From NCBI RefSeq assembly GCF_014207135.1, contig NZ_JACHCC010000003.1, positions 124,001-188,000 of the forward strand: a stretch of 64,000 nucleotides of DNA, given 5' to 3'. A program made the position numbers and the translations under genes. Below, in pieces: positions 35,360 to 43,595 of the stretch (position 1 is its first letter; each line of letters begins with the position of its first letter). This DNA is from Pedobacter cryoconitis (GTDB taxonomy: Bacteria; Bacteroidota; Bacteroidia; Sphingobacteriales; Sphingobacteriaceae). The notes under the pieces were generated by a model, which saw only the letters and a list, made by a program, of their open reading frames with translations, made no database searches and was not told the DNA's origin.

Positions 35360-37087
35360 ATGGAAAATTACCTGCATGGTCTATTGGACGAAGACAACGA
35401 TCCAATTATCCAACAATACCTGAAATTTATTGATGATGGTATTCCGCACACCCGAAACCCCAAAAAAGTGTTAATCATTGGAGCCGGAATGGCTGGTATG
35501 GTTGCTGCCAGCATGTTGAAACAGGCTGGCCATCAAGTTACAATTGTTGAATCGAATACCCGGGTAGGCGGGCGGATTAAAACATTCAGAAATACAAAAG
35601 ACAAAAAGTATTTTGAAGATGACAAGGTCTACGCTGAAGCAGGCGCGATGCGTATACCAACTATTCATCAGATGGTATTGAAATATATCGCAAAGTTGAA
35701 CTTGAAAGTAGAACCATTCTATTACCTCTCAGTAGACAAAGATGAAGCCATTGAACATCAGAAAGATCCGAAAACAAAGCCACCAACGATCACCAGGAAT
35801 TCGCTTTTATATGTGAACTACAAGCGGGTAATTCAGAATGTATATTTTAAAAATGAAGCTAACATCAATGAATTGCTTGATTATCATCTGGAGACCAGTG
35901 ACCAGAATTTATATGAAAATCAACGGGCAGATATTTTACTGGCCAATGTAATAAAGCCTCTGAAAGCATTTATTGCCCAGGATCCGGAGAAGAACTGGCC
36001 ATTGCTTATTGAGCGTTTTGGAGAGTATTCCATGAGGCGCTTTCTGGTAGAGCAGACCCTATATTCTGATAATGCTATTGAGATGATCGGTGTATTGCAG
36101 AACCTTGAATCAAGAATGGCTTATGATTTTATCCAAAGTTTTATTGAATCCAATATTATTAAAGATTCGACACAGTTTGTAGAAATAGTAGGAGGGTCAG
36201 ACTTGCTGCCTAATGCATTTTTTAAAGCTCACCAGTTGGAAGATAATACTTATTTCGATTGCAGGGTAACCGATCTGATGCTGAATCAGAAAACAGGTAA
36301 AGTTAAGATAGGGGTAGACATTGAAGTACAGAGAGATCATCAGTTCTATGAAAAAGCTGGCTTTAAAGCGTTAACAACCCCTGTTACAGAAATGGAATTT
36401 GATGAAGTAATTGTGACTATACCATTTTCAGCATTGAGACATGTTTATGTTACGCCAGGATTCTCACAATTAAAACGTAAAGCGATCAGGGAACTTCATT
36501 ATGACTCCGCTACTAAAATATTGCTTGAATTCAGAGAGAAATGGTGGCAGAAGCCGCCATATAATATTGTGGGTGGAGGTACTATCACAGACTTTTCGAA
36601 CCGGTTTGTATATTATCCAAGTATGGATATTGCAAATGAGGGACATGGAGTAATTCTGGCATCTTACTGCTGGTCGGATGAGGCAAGCCGCTGGGACTCT
36701 ATGGATGATGATGACAGATACTTTTATGCGCTTAAAAATCTTGCGATCATGCATACTGATGATGAGAAAGAACGCGAACGGATTATAAACCTGGCCGTTA
36801 TCACCTCATCGACGAAAGATCATAAGGACGCTAAAAACAGAGTTGGAGCAGCTACTCAAAGCTGGATGCGCGATCCTTATGCCTATGGAGAGGCTGCTAT
36901 TTTCAATCCTGGCCAGTTACATTTGTTGCAGAAACATATCATTTCGACGGAGTGGCACGGAAAAGCACATTTTGCGGGTGAACATGCCTCACTAAAACAT
37001 GCCTGGATTGAAGGCGCAATTGAATCGGGTATCCGCACAGCCCTTGAAGTAAACGAAGATGTTGGTAACTTAAATAATCCCCGCTGA
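35360..37087 (+). CDS. FAD-dependent amine/L-amino acid oxidase
   Basis: A 575-residue flavin monoamine oxidase-family enzyme. The FAD-binding Rossmann motif is [20 protein letters not shown], with [17 protein letters not shown] just after; the ending [20 protein letters not shown] is family-typical. It likely oxidises an L-amino acid to the 2-oxo acid, with ammonia and H2O2. Only one base separates its stop from the next gene, a ThDP-dependent 2-oxoacid decarboxylase, so the two should act in sequence: amino acid to 2-oxo acid to aldehyde. No signal peptide is seen, so both are cytoplasmic. Confidence 0.87.
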   Translation: MENYLHGLLDEDNDPIIQQYLKFIDDGIPHTRNPKKVLIIGAGMAGMVAASMLKQAGHQVTIVESNTRVGGRIKTFRNTKDKKYFEDDKVYAEAGAMRIPTIHQMVLKYIAKLNLKVEPFYYLSVDKDEAIEHQKDPKTKPPTITRNSLLYVNYKRVIQNVYFKNEANINELLDYHLETSDQNLYENQRADILLANVIKPLKAFIAQDPEKNWPLLIERFGEYSMRRFLVEQTLYSDNAIEMIGVLQNLESRMAYDFIQSFIESNIIKDSTQFVEIVGGSDLLPNAFFKAHQLEDNTYFDCRVTDLMLNQKTGKVKIGVDIEVQRDHQFYEKAGFKALTTPVTEMEFDEVIVTIPFSALRHVYVTPGFSQLKRKAIRELHYDSATKILLEFREKWWQKPPYNIVGGGTITDFSNRFVYYPSMDIANEGHGVILASYCWSDEASRWDSMDDDDRYFYALKNLAIMHTDDEKERERIINLAVITSSTKDHKDAKNRVGAATQSWMRDPYAYGEAAIFNPGQLHLLQKHIISTEWHGKAHFAGEHASLKHAWIEGAIESGIRTALEVNEDVGNLNNPR

Positions 37088-37088
37088 T

Positions 37089-38849
37089 ATGACAAAGACA
37101 GAAATTACTGTAGCAAAGTATTTGCAGATCAGACTGGAAGAAATGGGGTTAACTCATTTATTTGGCATAGCTGGTAATTATACAGCACCATTTTTAAATA
37201 CCATTCTGGAAGATAAACAGGCTAAAATTCAGGTAATCAATGATACCAATGAAATCAACGCGGGGCATTGTACTGATGCTTATGCCAGGCTGAAAGGATT
37301 TGCAGCTGTTGCTGTTACTTACGGTGTTGGGGCTTTTACATTACTTAATTCGGTAGCCGGTTCTTATGTGGAACATTGTCCAGTATTAGTTATCAATGGT
37401 GCACCAACCAATAGTGACCAGCTGAAGAATGTGGCACAGGGACTGCTATCCTCACACATGACCGGAGATATGTATAGTAATATCAACGTGTACAGAAACG
37501 TCACAGTAGCTGCCGAACAGGTAACCAGTGCAGCGGATGCAGCCTATAAAATAGATGCCATACTGGATGCTTGTATATTGTATGGCAAGCCGGTTTACCT
37601 GGAAGTTTTTGAAGATGTCTGGCGGATGAAATGTGAAGCACCAGCTGCACCATTGACTAAAAAATCACTTAAAGGATGTAAAGAAAATGCGCTTAAAGCT
37701 GCCAAAAGTGTGGCTGCATTAGCCGCCGGTAAGAAGATAATTTTTTGGGGCGGAATTGAAATCCAGCGTTATGGGCTGCAAAAGGAATTTCTTGACTTAA
37801 TTGAAACCACAGATACCGAATTTGTAACTTCCATATTGGGGAAATCAATTGTATCTGAAAATCACCCGAAGTTTAAAGGTGTATTTAATGGGAATGCCTC
37901 TCCAAAAGACGTGAAAGAGCGATTCGAAAAGGCTGAAGTTAAAATTGGGTTGGGCGTATGGACAACCGGGAAAAACCTGGGTGGCTTTGACGTTTGGAAA
38001 AACGATACTGTTCTGGCAAACCATAGTGGCGTCAGAATAGGAGCATCCTACGAACCAAATGTATCCATCAAGGACTTTATGTATTATCTGAAAGAAGAAT
38101 TGACTAAAGTGAAATTTGAAGCTTATCAGATGTATGGGCCAGCTAAGCTGTCAGCTTCTTTCTTTGTTGCTAATCTGATGGAAACCAAAAAGGAAAAGAC
38201 GACGATCACTTATGACCTGTTTTTTGCAAGGATGAATAAATTCATCAACAAGGATCATATTGTCGTTGCTGACGCCGGCTTTCCTTTACTGGGATGTCAG
38301 GGGATTCATATTGCCGAAGCAAATGGCTTTGTTGCGCAGGCCTCCTGGCTTTCTATAGGTTATTCGGTACCAGCAGCTACTGGTGTTAAATGTGCCAGGC
38401 CAGATAAAAGGGCTGTTGTTTTTGTAGGGGATGGGGCTTTTCAGGAAACCTGTCAGGCCATATCTACTCAGAATAAGCTAAAACATAATACGATTGTATT
38501 TGTGCTGGACAATGAAATTTATGGTATTGAGCAGTTACTGGTTAATCCGAACCCTTTCCGTGGTAAAGATAAAATAGATTATAGTCTGCCTGATCTGAAT
38601 ACTATTTACCCCTATAATGAGATGCATCCCTGGAAATATGCTAGACTGGTGGATGTTTTTGGTGGGAAGGGTTTTGAAGTGCATGATATGGAGTCGTTGG
38701 AGGATGTACTAGCCCAGCTGGGTGAAATTAAGGACAACACAATTATACATGTTCATTTACCTAAAACGTCGATTCCTGAAGCTATCGCTTACAAAAACAA
38801 GAAACCTGGTGAAGATGAATTCCTGAATAAGGACTGGAGTTTATGCTGA
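37089..38849 (+). CDS. ThDP-dependent 2-oxoacid decarboxylase
   Basis: A 586-residue enzyme of the pyruvate/indolepyruvate decarboxylase family. The N-terminal catalytic motif is TNEINAGHCTDAYAR (the glutamate that activates thiamine diphosphate). The ThDP/Mg site is VFVGDGAFQETCQAISTQNK followed by VFVLDNEIYGIE. It converts 2-oxo acids to aldehydes. Coupled to the oxidase above it forms an Ehrlich-type route; if the substrate is tryptophan this is the indole-3-pyruvate path toward indole-3-acetaldehyde. The substrate is not readable from sequence. Closed by the terminator at 38859-38888. Confidence 0.88.
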   Translation: MTKTEITVAKYLQIRLEEMGLTHLFGIAGNYTAPFLNTILEDKQAKIQVINDTNEINAGHCTDAYARLKGFAAVAVTYGVGAFTLLNSVAGSYVEHCPVLVINGAPTNSDQLKNVAQGLLSSHMTGDMYSNINVYRNVTVAAEQVTSAADAAYKIDAILDACILYGKPVYLEVFEDVWRMKCEAPAAPLTKKSLKGCKENALKAAKSVAALAAGKKIIFWGGIEIQRYGLQKEFLDLIETTDTEFVTSILGKSIVSENHPKFKGVFNGNASPKDVKERFEKAEVKIGLGVWTTGKNLGGFDVWKNDTVLANHSGVRIGASYEPNVSIKDFMYYLKEELTKVKFEAYQMYGPAKLSASFFVANLMETKKEKTTITYDLFFARMNKFINKDHIVVADAGFPLLGCQGIHIAEANGFVAQASWLSIGYSVPAATGVKCARPDKRAVVFVGDGAFQETCQAISTQNKLKHNTIVFVLDNEIYGIEQLLVNPNPFRGKDKIDYSLPDLNTIYPYNEMHPWKYARLVDVFGGKGFEVHDMESLEDVLAQLGEIKDNTIIHVHLPKTSIPEAIAYKNKKPGEDEFLNKDWSLC

Positions 38850-38858
38850 TAGAATAAT

Positions 38859-38888
38859 AAAAAAGCGCAATGAGAATTGCGCTTTTTT
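38859..38888. terminator. bidirectional intrinsic terminator
   Basis: The 12-bp arms AAAAAAGCGCAA and TTGCGCTTTTTT enclose a 6-nt loop after the decarboxylase gene. Confidence 0.88.
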
Positions 38889-38922
38889 CTGAATATTTAA
38901 TGATCAATTGATCACAAGGTTA

Positions 38923-39582
38923 CTACTTTAATTCCTTTCTTCTGGATTTAATCCTTTGATAGACATTGATTAAAACATCCATCTCGGTGATCCTAAATGT
39001 TTTATCCTTGATCTGTTCTACTAATTCTGGTTCATCGGACATGGTTAAACTCATTCCTTCTATAAAGTTTTTCCTTTTCAGGTCAGTTCTGTGATCCGGG
39101 TCCGTTCCATAGGAATAGATTACTTCACTACCCTTAGCCAGATTTGCTCCTACCATCGCCAGACCAACTCCAGCCGTTAACATCATATTTCCTCCGACAG
39201 GTCTCATCATTGACCCACCATCACTTTTTGCAAATGTAAGTACTTCATATAGTTTTGTAGGACCATCAATTAAAACCTTGTGAAATTTTGGATCTTTATC
39301 GTGTGATACAATAAAACTATCCGTACCAACTACAAATGACTTGATCATATCCGGAGTAATCCGTTTGATTTCAGCAGCATCGTTCTCTTTGAAAAGAATA
39401 TAATACTTGAAGGTAAGCACCACTTTGCCGCTTCCAGCCTTATCAATTTTACCGGTTATTTTATGTCCTTCAAGATCATAGTAGTAGCCATCTTTGAAAT
39501 TAGTAAAAAGTGTGAGACCCGCTGATTGAGCTCTGGCAAATAGCGAACAAAAGAGTAGCAGGAAAAAAATGAGGGAGCGCAT
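38923..39582 (-). CDS. exported protein of unknown function (219 aa)
   Basis: A 219-residue protein with a Sec signal (MRSLIFFLLLFCSLFARAQS). The mature part is beta-rich and starts with FKDGYYYDLEGHKITGKIDK; no named domain is recognised. It is the last host gene before the Mu-type element, and its promoter (TATATTTG at 39601-39608, minus strand) is intact, so the element inserted just upstream of it. Confidence 0.75.
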   Translation of the reverse strand: MRSLIFFLLLFCSLFARAQSAGLTLFTNFKDGYYYDLEGHKITGKIDKAGSGKVVLTFKYYILFKENDAAEIKRITPDMIKSFVVGTDSFIVSHDKDPKFHKVLIDGPTKLYEVLTFAKSDGGSMMRPVGGNMMLTAGVGLAMVGANLAKGSEVIYSYGTDPDHRTDLKRKNFIEGMSLTMSDEPELVEQIKDKTFRITEMDVLINVYQRIKSRRKELK

Positions 39583-39600
39583 ATTGTTAATTTAGGGGGG

Positions 39601-39608
39601 CAAATATA
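39601..39608 (-). promoter_or_regulatory. Bacteroidota -7 promoter box TATATTTG
   Basis: Exact TAnnTTTG match on the minus strand, 18 bp before the start of the exported-protein gene at 39582. The -33 element is not obvious and may have been altered by the element insertion. Confidence 0.5.
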
Positions 39609-39663
39609 GAAAGATTTCTGGTCTGCCATATTTATTTCAGGTTAAGGAATTTGATTAGGAGCC

Positions 39664-39697
39664 CCAAAACGAAAAGTCTTAATTATTAAAACGAAAG
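39664..39697. repeat. short direct repeat near the inferred element end
   Basis: The word AAAACGAAAAG (from 39665) recurs as AAAACGAAAGG (from 39688), two helical turns apart, at the end of the glycosyltransferase gene and next to the host boundary. Repeated short words near a terminus are typical of transposase end-binding sites, but two imperfect copies are weak evidence. Confidence 0.35.
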
Positions 39698-40318
39698 GTG
39701 CCGTTTTTTTATTTGCACCTGATTTTTCAATCCCAAACGGACGCTGATTTTATCTTCATTCTCATGGAAAAGATAGTTGTGATTTTTTTCTACAATCATA
39801 GAAGGAATGTCTTCCCGCTGTTTACTGAGAAATGGGAAAGTCAGCCCGATTTGTAATTTTGGCTGATACTTACTGATGGTGTCTTCGAAATGATTATAGA
39901 CTGGAGCATCGAGTAATGCCTGGTAAGCAGATTTAAAGATCACCGTTAGCTGGGTGCCACGGAACCCCCCGATTTTTAGCAGGTTTTCAGCGACAGGAAC
40001 TTCTTCATAACTTAACCAGGCCCCGGTGGCCAGAACATCCAGTTTTAAGATAGAAGCCTGATCGATACAGGTTTTCAGATAAGCTTGACTAAATTCTCTG
40101 GTCAATACCAGATCATCCTCGGCAAAAATGACATAATTATCATTGATATGTGCTCTGATAATTTGTTTGGCTGTGTTATATAAGCCGTCATATCTTAATG
40201 CAGTTATTGCACCTGAATAAAAATGGTAATCTATTCCATGAGCACTCAGCAAGGGAGTCAGATCAGCCTGTCTTTGTAAAGACAAGCTGGAAGCTGTAGT
40301 AGCAACGTTAAAAATCAT
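39686..40318 (-). CDS. GT25-like glycosyltransferase at the end of the fibre operon
   Basis: A 210-residue protein without signal or membrane helix. It has the look of family 25 (LPS-type) glycosyltransferases: a nucleotide-sugar domain with NYVIFAEDDLVLTREF, where EDD is the metal-binding acidic motif, and GFRGTQLTVIFKSAYQALL further on. Its ATG overlaps the stop of the last fibre gene (ATGA-type), so it is translated with the fibres. It might glycosylate the fibres or alter the producer's own surface glycans so that the particle does not bind back; both are inferences. Confidence 0.65.
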   Translation of the reverse strand: MIFNVATTASSLSLQRQADLTPLLSAHGIDYHFYSGAITALRYDGLYNTAKQIIRAHINDNYVIFAEDDLVLTREFSQAYLKTCIDQASILKLDVLATGAWLSYEEVPVAENLLKIGGFRGTQLTVIFKSAYQALLDAPVYNHFEDTISKYQPKLQIGLTFPFLSKQREDIPSMIVEKNHNYLFHENEDKISVRLGLKNQVQIKKRHLSF

Positions 40319-41898
40319 ACCCGGGTAAGTTTAGTAGCGCTAACACCTTCCGGACCATAGTGTAGTTCAAACAAACCGTAATCGTTGATTCCTCCCTCTA
40401 TAATATAAGTGGCTGCAGTTTTATTCGCTAACACTGGAAAAGCAGTTTCATTAGACAGAAAATCATTCGGATCAACTATGTCGGCAAAAATACCCTGCAG
40501 TACAAAGGGGATCCCCTTATAATTTCTCTCGATGCTCATTAATTGTCCTTTTATCTCACAAAAATGTACTTCGATTGTGCTGGAATGAATCCGTCCATAA
40601 TTCATTTCTAATGTTGAGTCGTGTAAAACAGCCATAATATCTCCATTAAAAGATATTAGAGTGGAATTTTTCATTGAGCCAATGGCAACAGGCATTATTG
40701 AACCGTAATATCCTGATGCATTGATCGTACAGTTTGATATTAAGTTCAATGCTTTCTGAGGATCTTTTCCATTCGTAGTGTACATCGTTATCCGGTAATC
40801 AAAATTTGCCGTATTATTTAAAGCATGATCGGTCCTTCTCAGGATAGTCCCCTTTGTTGAGGCCAGTATTCCATTGTTAAAATTCCGTATTGTATAAATT
40901 AACTCATCGGTAGGATAAGTGGTAGATAGGGCAACCTGATCTAATGAATTAGTTGCGATGGCAGTGACTATCAGAGGCTCTATATCCCCTGAATATACTT
41001 CCGATCCGACATATAAATATTCGTCGGAGCCTGTAACACCTGGTTGAATTTTCAGATCACCATAAACCATAGTACTTTGGAAATCTGTGATCAGATATTT
41101 TTGTCCCGGTATCAGTGTCTTTTTTTCAATAATCGAATTCAGTTCTTCATAAGTAACATTGATTAATGGCGAACCGGTCCCTGTAGTCTTTACATTAACT
41201 TTTATATTGGGATAGACACCAGTTAAACTAATATTCTCCCCGGCTCTGATCACTGGGAGGTCGTCAGTTTTAGCAAGAATACCGTTGAATTCGGGCAGCA
41301 CAAATTCTGTGTCGCTTGAAATTGTAGTAGCTGGTCTGATTACCTGGTGCAGATCATTTCCAGCGTTTATTTTTATTGCAGTAGAGCTTAAGCTTCCACT
41401 GATATCCATATCACCCGAATTGTTTAAGGTCAACTGTGTACCGGTATATAAATATCTATCTGGTAGGTCAGCAGACTGATCAGGAGGGGTGGTATTTAGG
41501 AATAAAGATCCGTTTTCAATATTGTAGATTAATCTTTCAGTAAATCCTTTGCCCGCAGGTCTATCATTAAGATCCAGATTAAAATCAATACCTGTATCCG
41601 TCTTAACCCTTTCGGTTCTGATGTCCTTCTTAAAGATATTTTCAGTACTGAAAAAATTTTTTGTGTGCAGGTTTGCTTTCTGCTCAGCACCATGAGCTGT
41701 GAGATCCAGGATATGACTTTGTAATGCTTCTGAATCTGCTTTTTCATCGAAACGGATGTCCAGATTTTCAATGTTGCCTGCCGGGATTACATTATCTTTA
41801 TGCCATAAAGAATCCCAGGTATCCAGAAATTGTTGTTGTGTCGGTTTTAAACCAGTTTTAAACCAGTTCTTTATCGTATTTAAAGGTTGCTTTGCCAT
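40315..41898 (-). CDS. tail fibre protein, anchor type (527 aa)
   Basis: The N-terminal ~65 residues begin MAKQPLNTIKNWFKTGLKP and contain QQFLDTWDSLWHKD, the anchor module shared by four genes here. A middle part (DIRFDEKADSEALQSHILDL, then KTDTGIDFNLDLNDRP) leads to a beta-rich C-terminal half with GQKYLITDFQSTMVYGD, LRRTDHALNNTANFDYR and TINASGYYGSIMP, which should hold the receptor-binding tip. It is a 527-residue paralogue of the next gene, with about half of the residues alike by eye. It would be mounted on the baseplate to bind a surface glycan or protein. Confidence 0.8.
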   Translation of the reverse strand: MAKQPLNTIKNWFKTGLKPTQQQFLDTWDSLWHKDNVIPAGNIENLDIRFDEKADSEALQSHILDLTAHGAEQKANLHTKNFFSTENIFKKDIRTERVKTDTGIDFNLDLNDRPAGKGFTERLIYNIENGSLFLNTTPPDQSADLPDRYLYTGTQLTLNNSGDMDISGSLSSTAIKINAGNDLHQVIRPATTISSDTEFVLPEFNGILAKTDDLPVIRAGENISLTGVYPNIKVNVKTTGTGSPLINVTYEELNSIIEKKTLIPGQKYLITDFQSTMVYGDLKIQPGVTGSDEYLYVGSEVYSGDIEPLIVTAIATNSLDQVALSTTYPTDELIYTIRNFNNGILASTKGTILRRTDHALNNTANFDYRITMYTTNGKDPQKALNLISNCTINASGYYGSIMPVAIGSMKNSTLISFNGDIMAVLHDSTLEMNYGRIHSSTIEVHFCEIKGQLMSIERNYKGIPFVLQGIFADIVDPNDFLSNETAFPVLANKTAATYIIEGGINDYGLFELHYGPEGVSATKLTRV

Positions 41899-41942
41899 TT
41901 TTTATTGGGTATGGAACAGTTTTTAGCTTGAGATCACATCTA

Positions 41943-43526
41943 TTAGGTAGTTGCTTCCGTCAGTAGTGTCAGAGTAATGCCTTTTGGATCGATGTTCTGT
42001 AAGTAAAGAAGACCATCACTGCCAGATACGATGTTTAAAGTACCGCGCTTATCTGCAAGTTTGCTGATCAGCATTTCATTATCAACTGAATAGGAATTCC
42101 CATATACTTTTGCGTATATCCCCATAAGATTGTTTCCCCATGCCTGAAGATTCAAATCAAGATAGATTATATTTCCTTTAATATAACAGTTGTAAATGGA
42201 AAGATTTTGGGAAACAATCTGCCCGTAGCCCATATCCAGGATTGAATTATTTAGCGTTCTAACAATGTAGCCTCTAAATGCTTTTATTGTAGCATCTCTC
42301 ATGTCTTTTATAATGACTGGCATCAACTGATTATACTCACCCACAGCATTAATAGTACAGTTCTTATACATAATTAGAGCCAGTTGCGGTTCACCGTCAT
42401 TTGTTTTATATAGGGTTACTCTATAATCAAAATTGGCTGTATTGTTATTAGGAACATCTGTCCTTCTGAGTATTGTTCCTTTGGTAGAAGCCCATAAACC
42501 GGCATAGAGGTTCTGCATTGTGTAAATGATCGTGTCGTCAATATATACCGTTGATTTCGCAACAGAATGGACTTCTGTTGGGCTAATCGCGGTAACAATC
42601 AATGGCTCGATTTCACCAGAATAAGATTCTGATCCAAAATAAAGTGTTTCTCGGGCGGGTTGCCACTCGGTAGGAGGTACTATAGTATGCGCAGCGTAAA
42701 CAAATGTACTTTGGAAATCTGTGATCAGATAATCCTGTCCGGGAACTAATGTTTTGGTATAGTGTAAATCCTTCAGCTCTTCATAAGTTACAGGTATTAC
42801 AGATGCCCCCGAACCCCCACCTGTTGCGTTAATTGTGATATCGGGATAAGTACCTGTTAAATTAATATTGGTACCGGCTGTGAGTACTGGTATATCTTCA
42901 GTTCTTGCCAGTGTACCACCTGATGCCGGAAGGAACAATTCTGTATTGGCAGTAATCTCCGTTGCTGGTTTAATGACCTGGTGAAAATTATCAGTCGTAT
43001 TCAATAGAATCTCATTGGTGCTCAGACTCCCGGACAAAGCCATGTCGCCGGCATTATTGATCATGAATTGTACGCCCTTATATAGAGGCTGTTCGTCAGG
43101 TCCCTGGTCGGGGGGGATAGTGCTCAGTGATAAAGTTCCATCGTCAATTCCATAGTTTAACCTGCCGGCAAACCCAGGGCGGGCAACTTTATCATTCAGA
43201 TCCAGATTGAAGTCAATACCGGTATCAGTTTTTGCCTTGGCAACGCTGATGTTTTTTTCAAAGATATTATCTTCTGAAAAAACATTTTTTGCGCCGAGAC
43301 CTGCTTTCTGATCGAGCCCGTGAGCTGAAAGGTCTTTAATGTGGCTACTTAAGGCATCTGCATCCGCTTTTTCATCAAAGCGAATATCCAGATTCTCAAT
43401 TTTTGAAGCAGGGATGATTTCGTCTTTATGCCAGAAGGAGTCCCAGGTATCCCAAAATTGTTGTTGAGTTGGTTTAAATCCGGTTTTGAACCAGGTTTTA
43501 ATGGTGTTTAAAGATTGTTTTGCCAT
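41943..43526 (-). CDS. tail fibre protein, anchor type (527 aa, paralogue)
   Basis: Same architecture as the gene after it: anchor MAKQSLNTIKTWFKTGFKP with QQFWDTWDSFWHKDE, shaft with DIRFDEKADADALSSHIKDL and KTDTGIDFNLDLNDK, and a C-terminal region with GQDYLITDFQSTFVYAA, LRRTDVPNNNTANFDYRV and CTINAVGEYNQLMPV. The C-terminal 100 residues differ most between the copies, as expected for receptor-binding tips. The 44-bp gap to the next fibre suggests one transcript. A tandem duplication followed by divergence. Confidence 0.8.
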   Translation of the reverse strand: MAKQSLNTIKTWFKTGFKPTQQQFWDTWDSFWHKDEIIPASKIENLDIRFDEKADADALSSHIKDLSAHGLDQKAGLGAKNVFSEDNIFEKNISVAKAKTDTGIDFNLDLNDKVARPGFAGRLNYGIDDGTLSLSTIPPDQGPDEQPLYKGVQFMINNAGDMALSGSLSTNEILLNTTDNFHQVIKPATEITANTELFLPASGGTLARTEDIPVLTAGTNINLTGTYPDITINATGGGSGASVIPVTYEELKDLHYTKTLVPGQDYLITDFQSTFVYAAHTIVPPTEWQPARETLYFGSESYSGEIEPLIVTAISPTEVHSVAKSTVYIDDTIIYTMQNLYAGLWASTKGTILRRTDVPNNNTANFDYRVTLYKTNDGEPQLALIMYKNCTINAVGEYNQLMPVIIKDMRDATIKAFRGYIVRTLNNSILDMGYGQIVSQNLSIYNCYIKGNIIYLDLNLQAWGNNLMGIYAKVYGNSYSVDNEMLISKLADKRGTLNIVSGSDGLLYLQNIDPKGITLTLLTEATT

Positions 43527-43595
43527 TTGTGTTGAGCGTATTAATTGATTTATAGTCTAAACAAAATTGATTTTTTGGACATCTGGATTAAAGGC

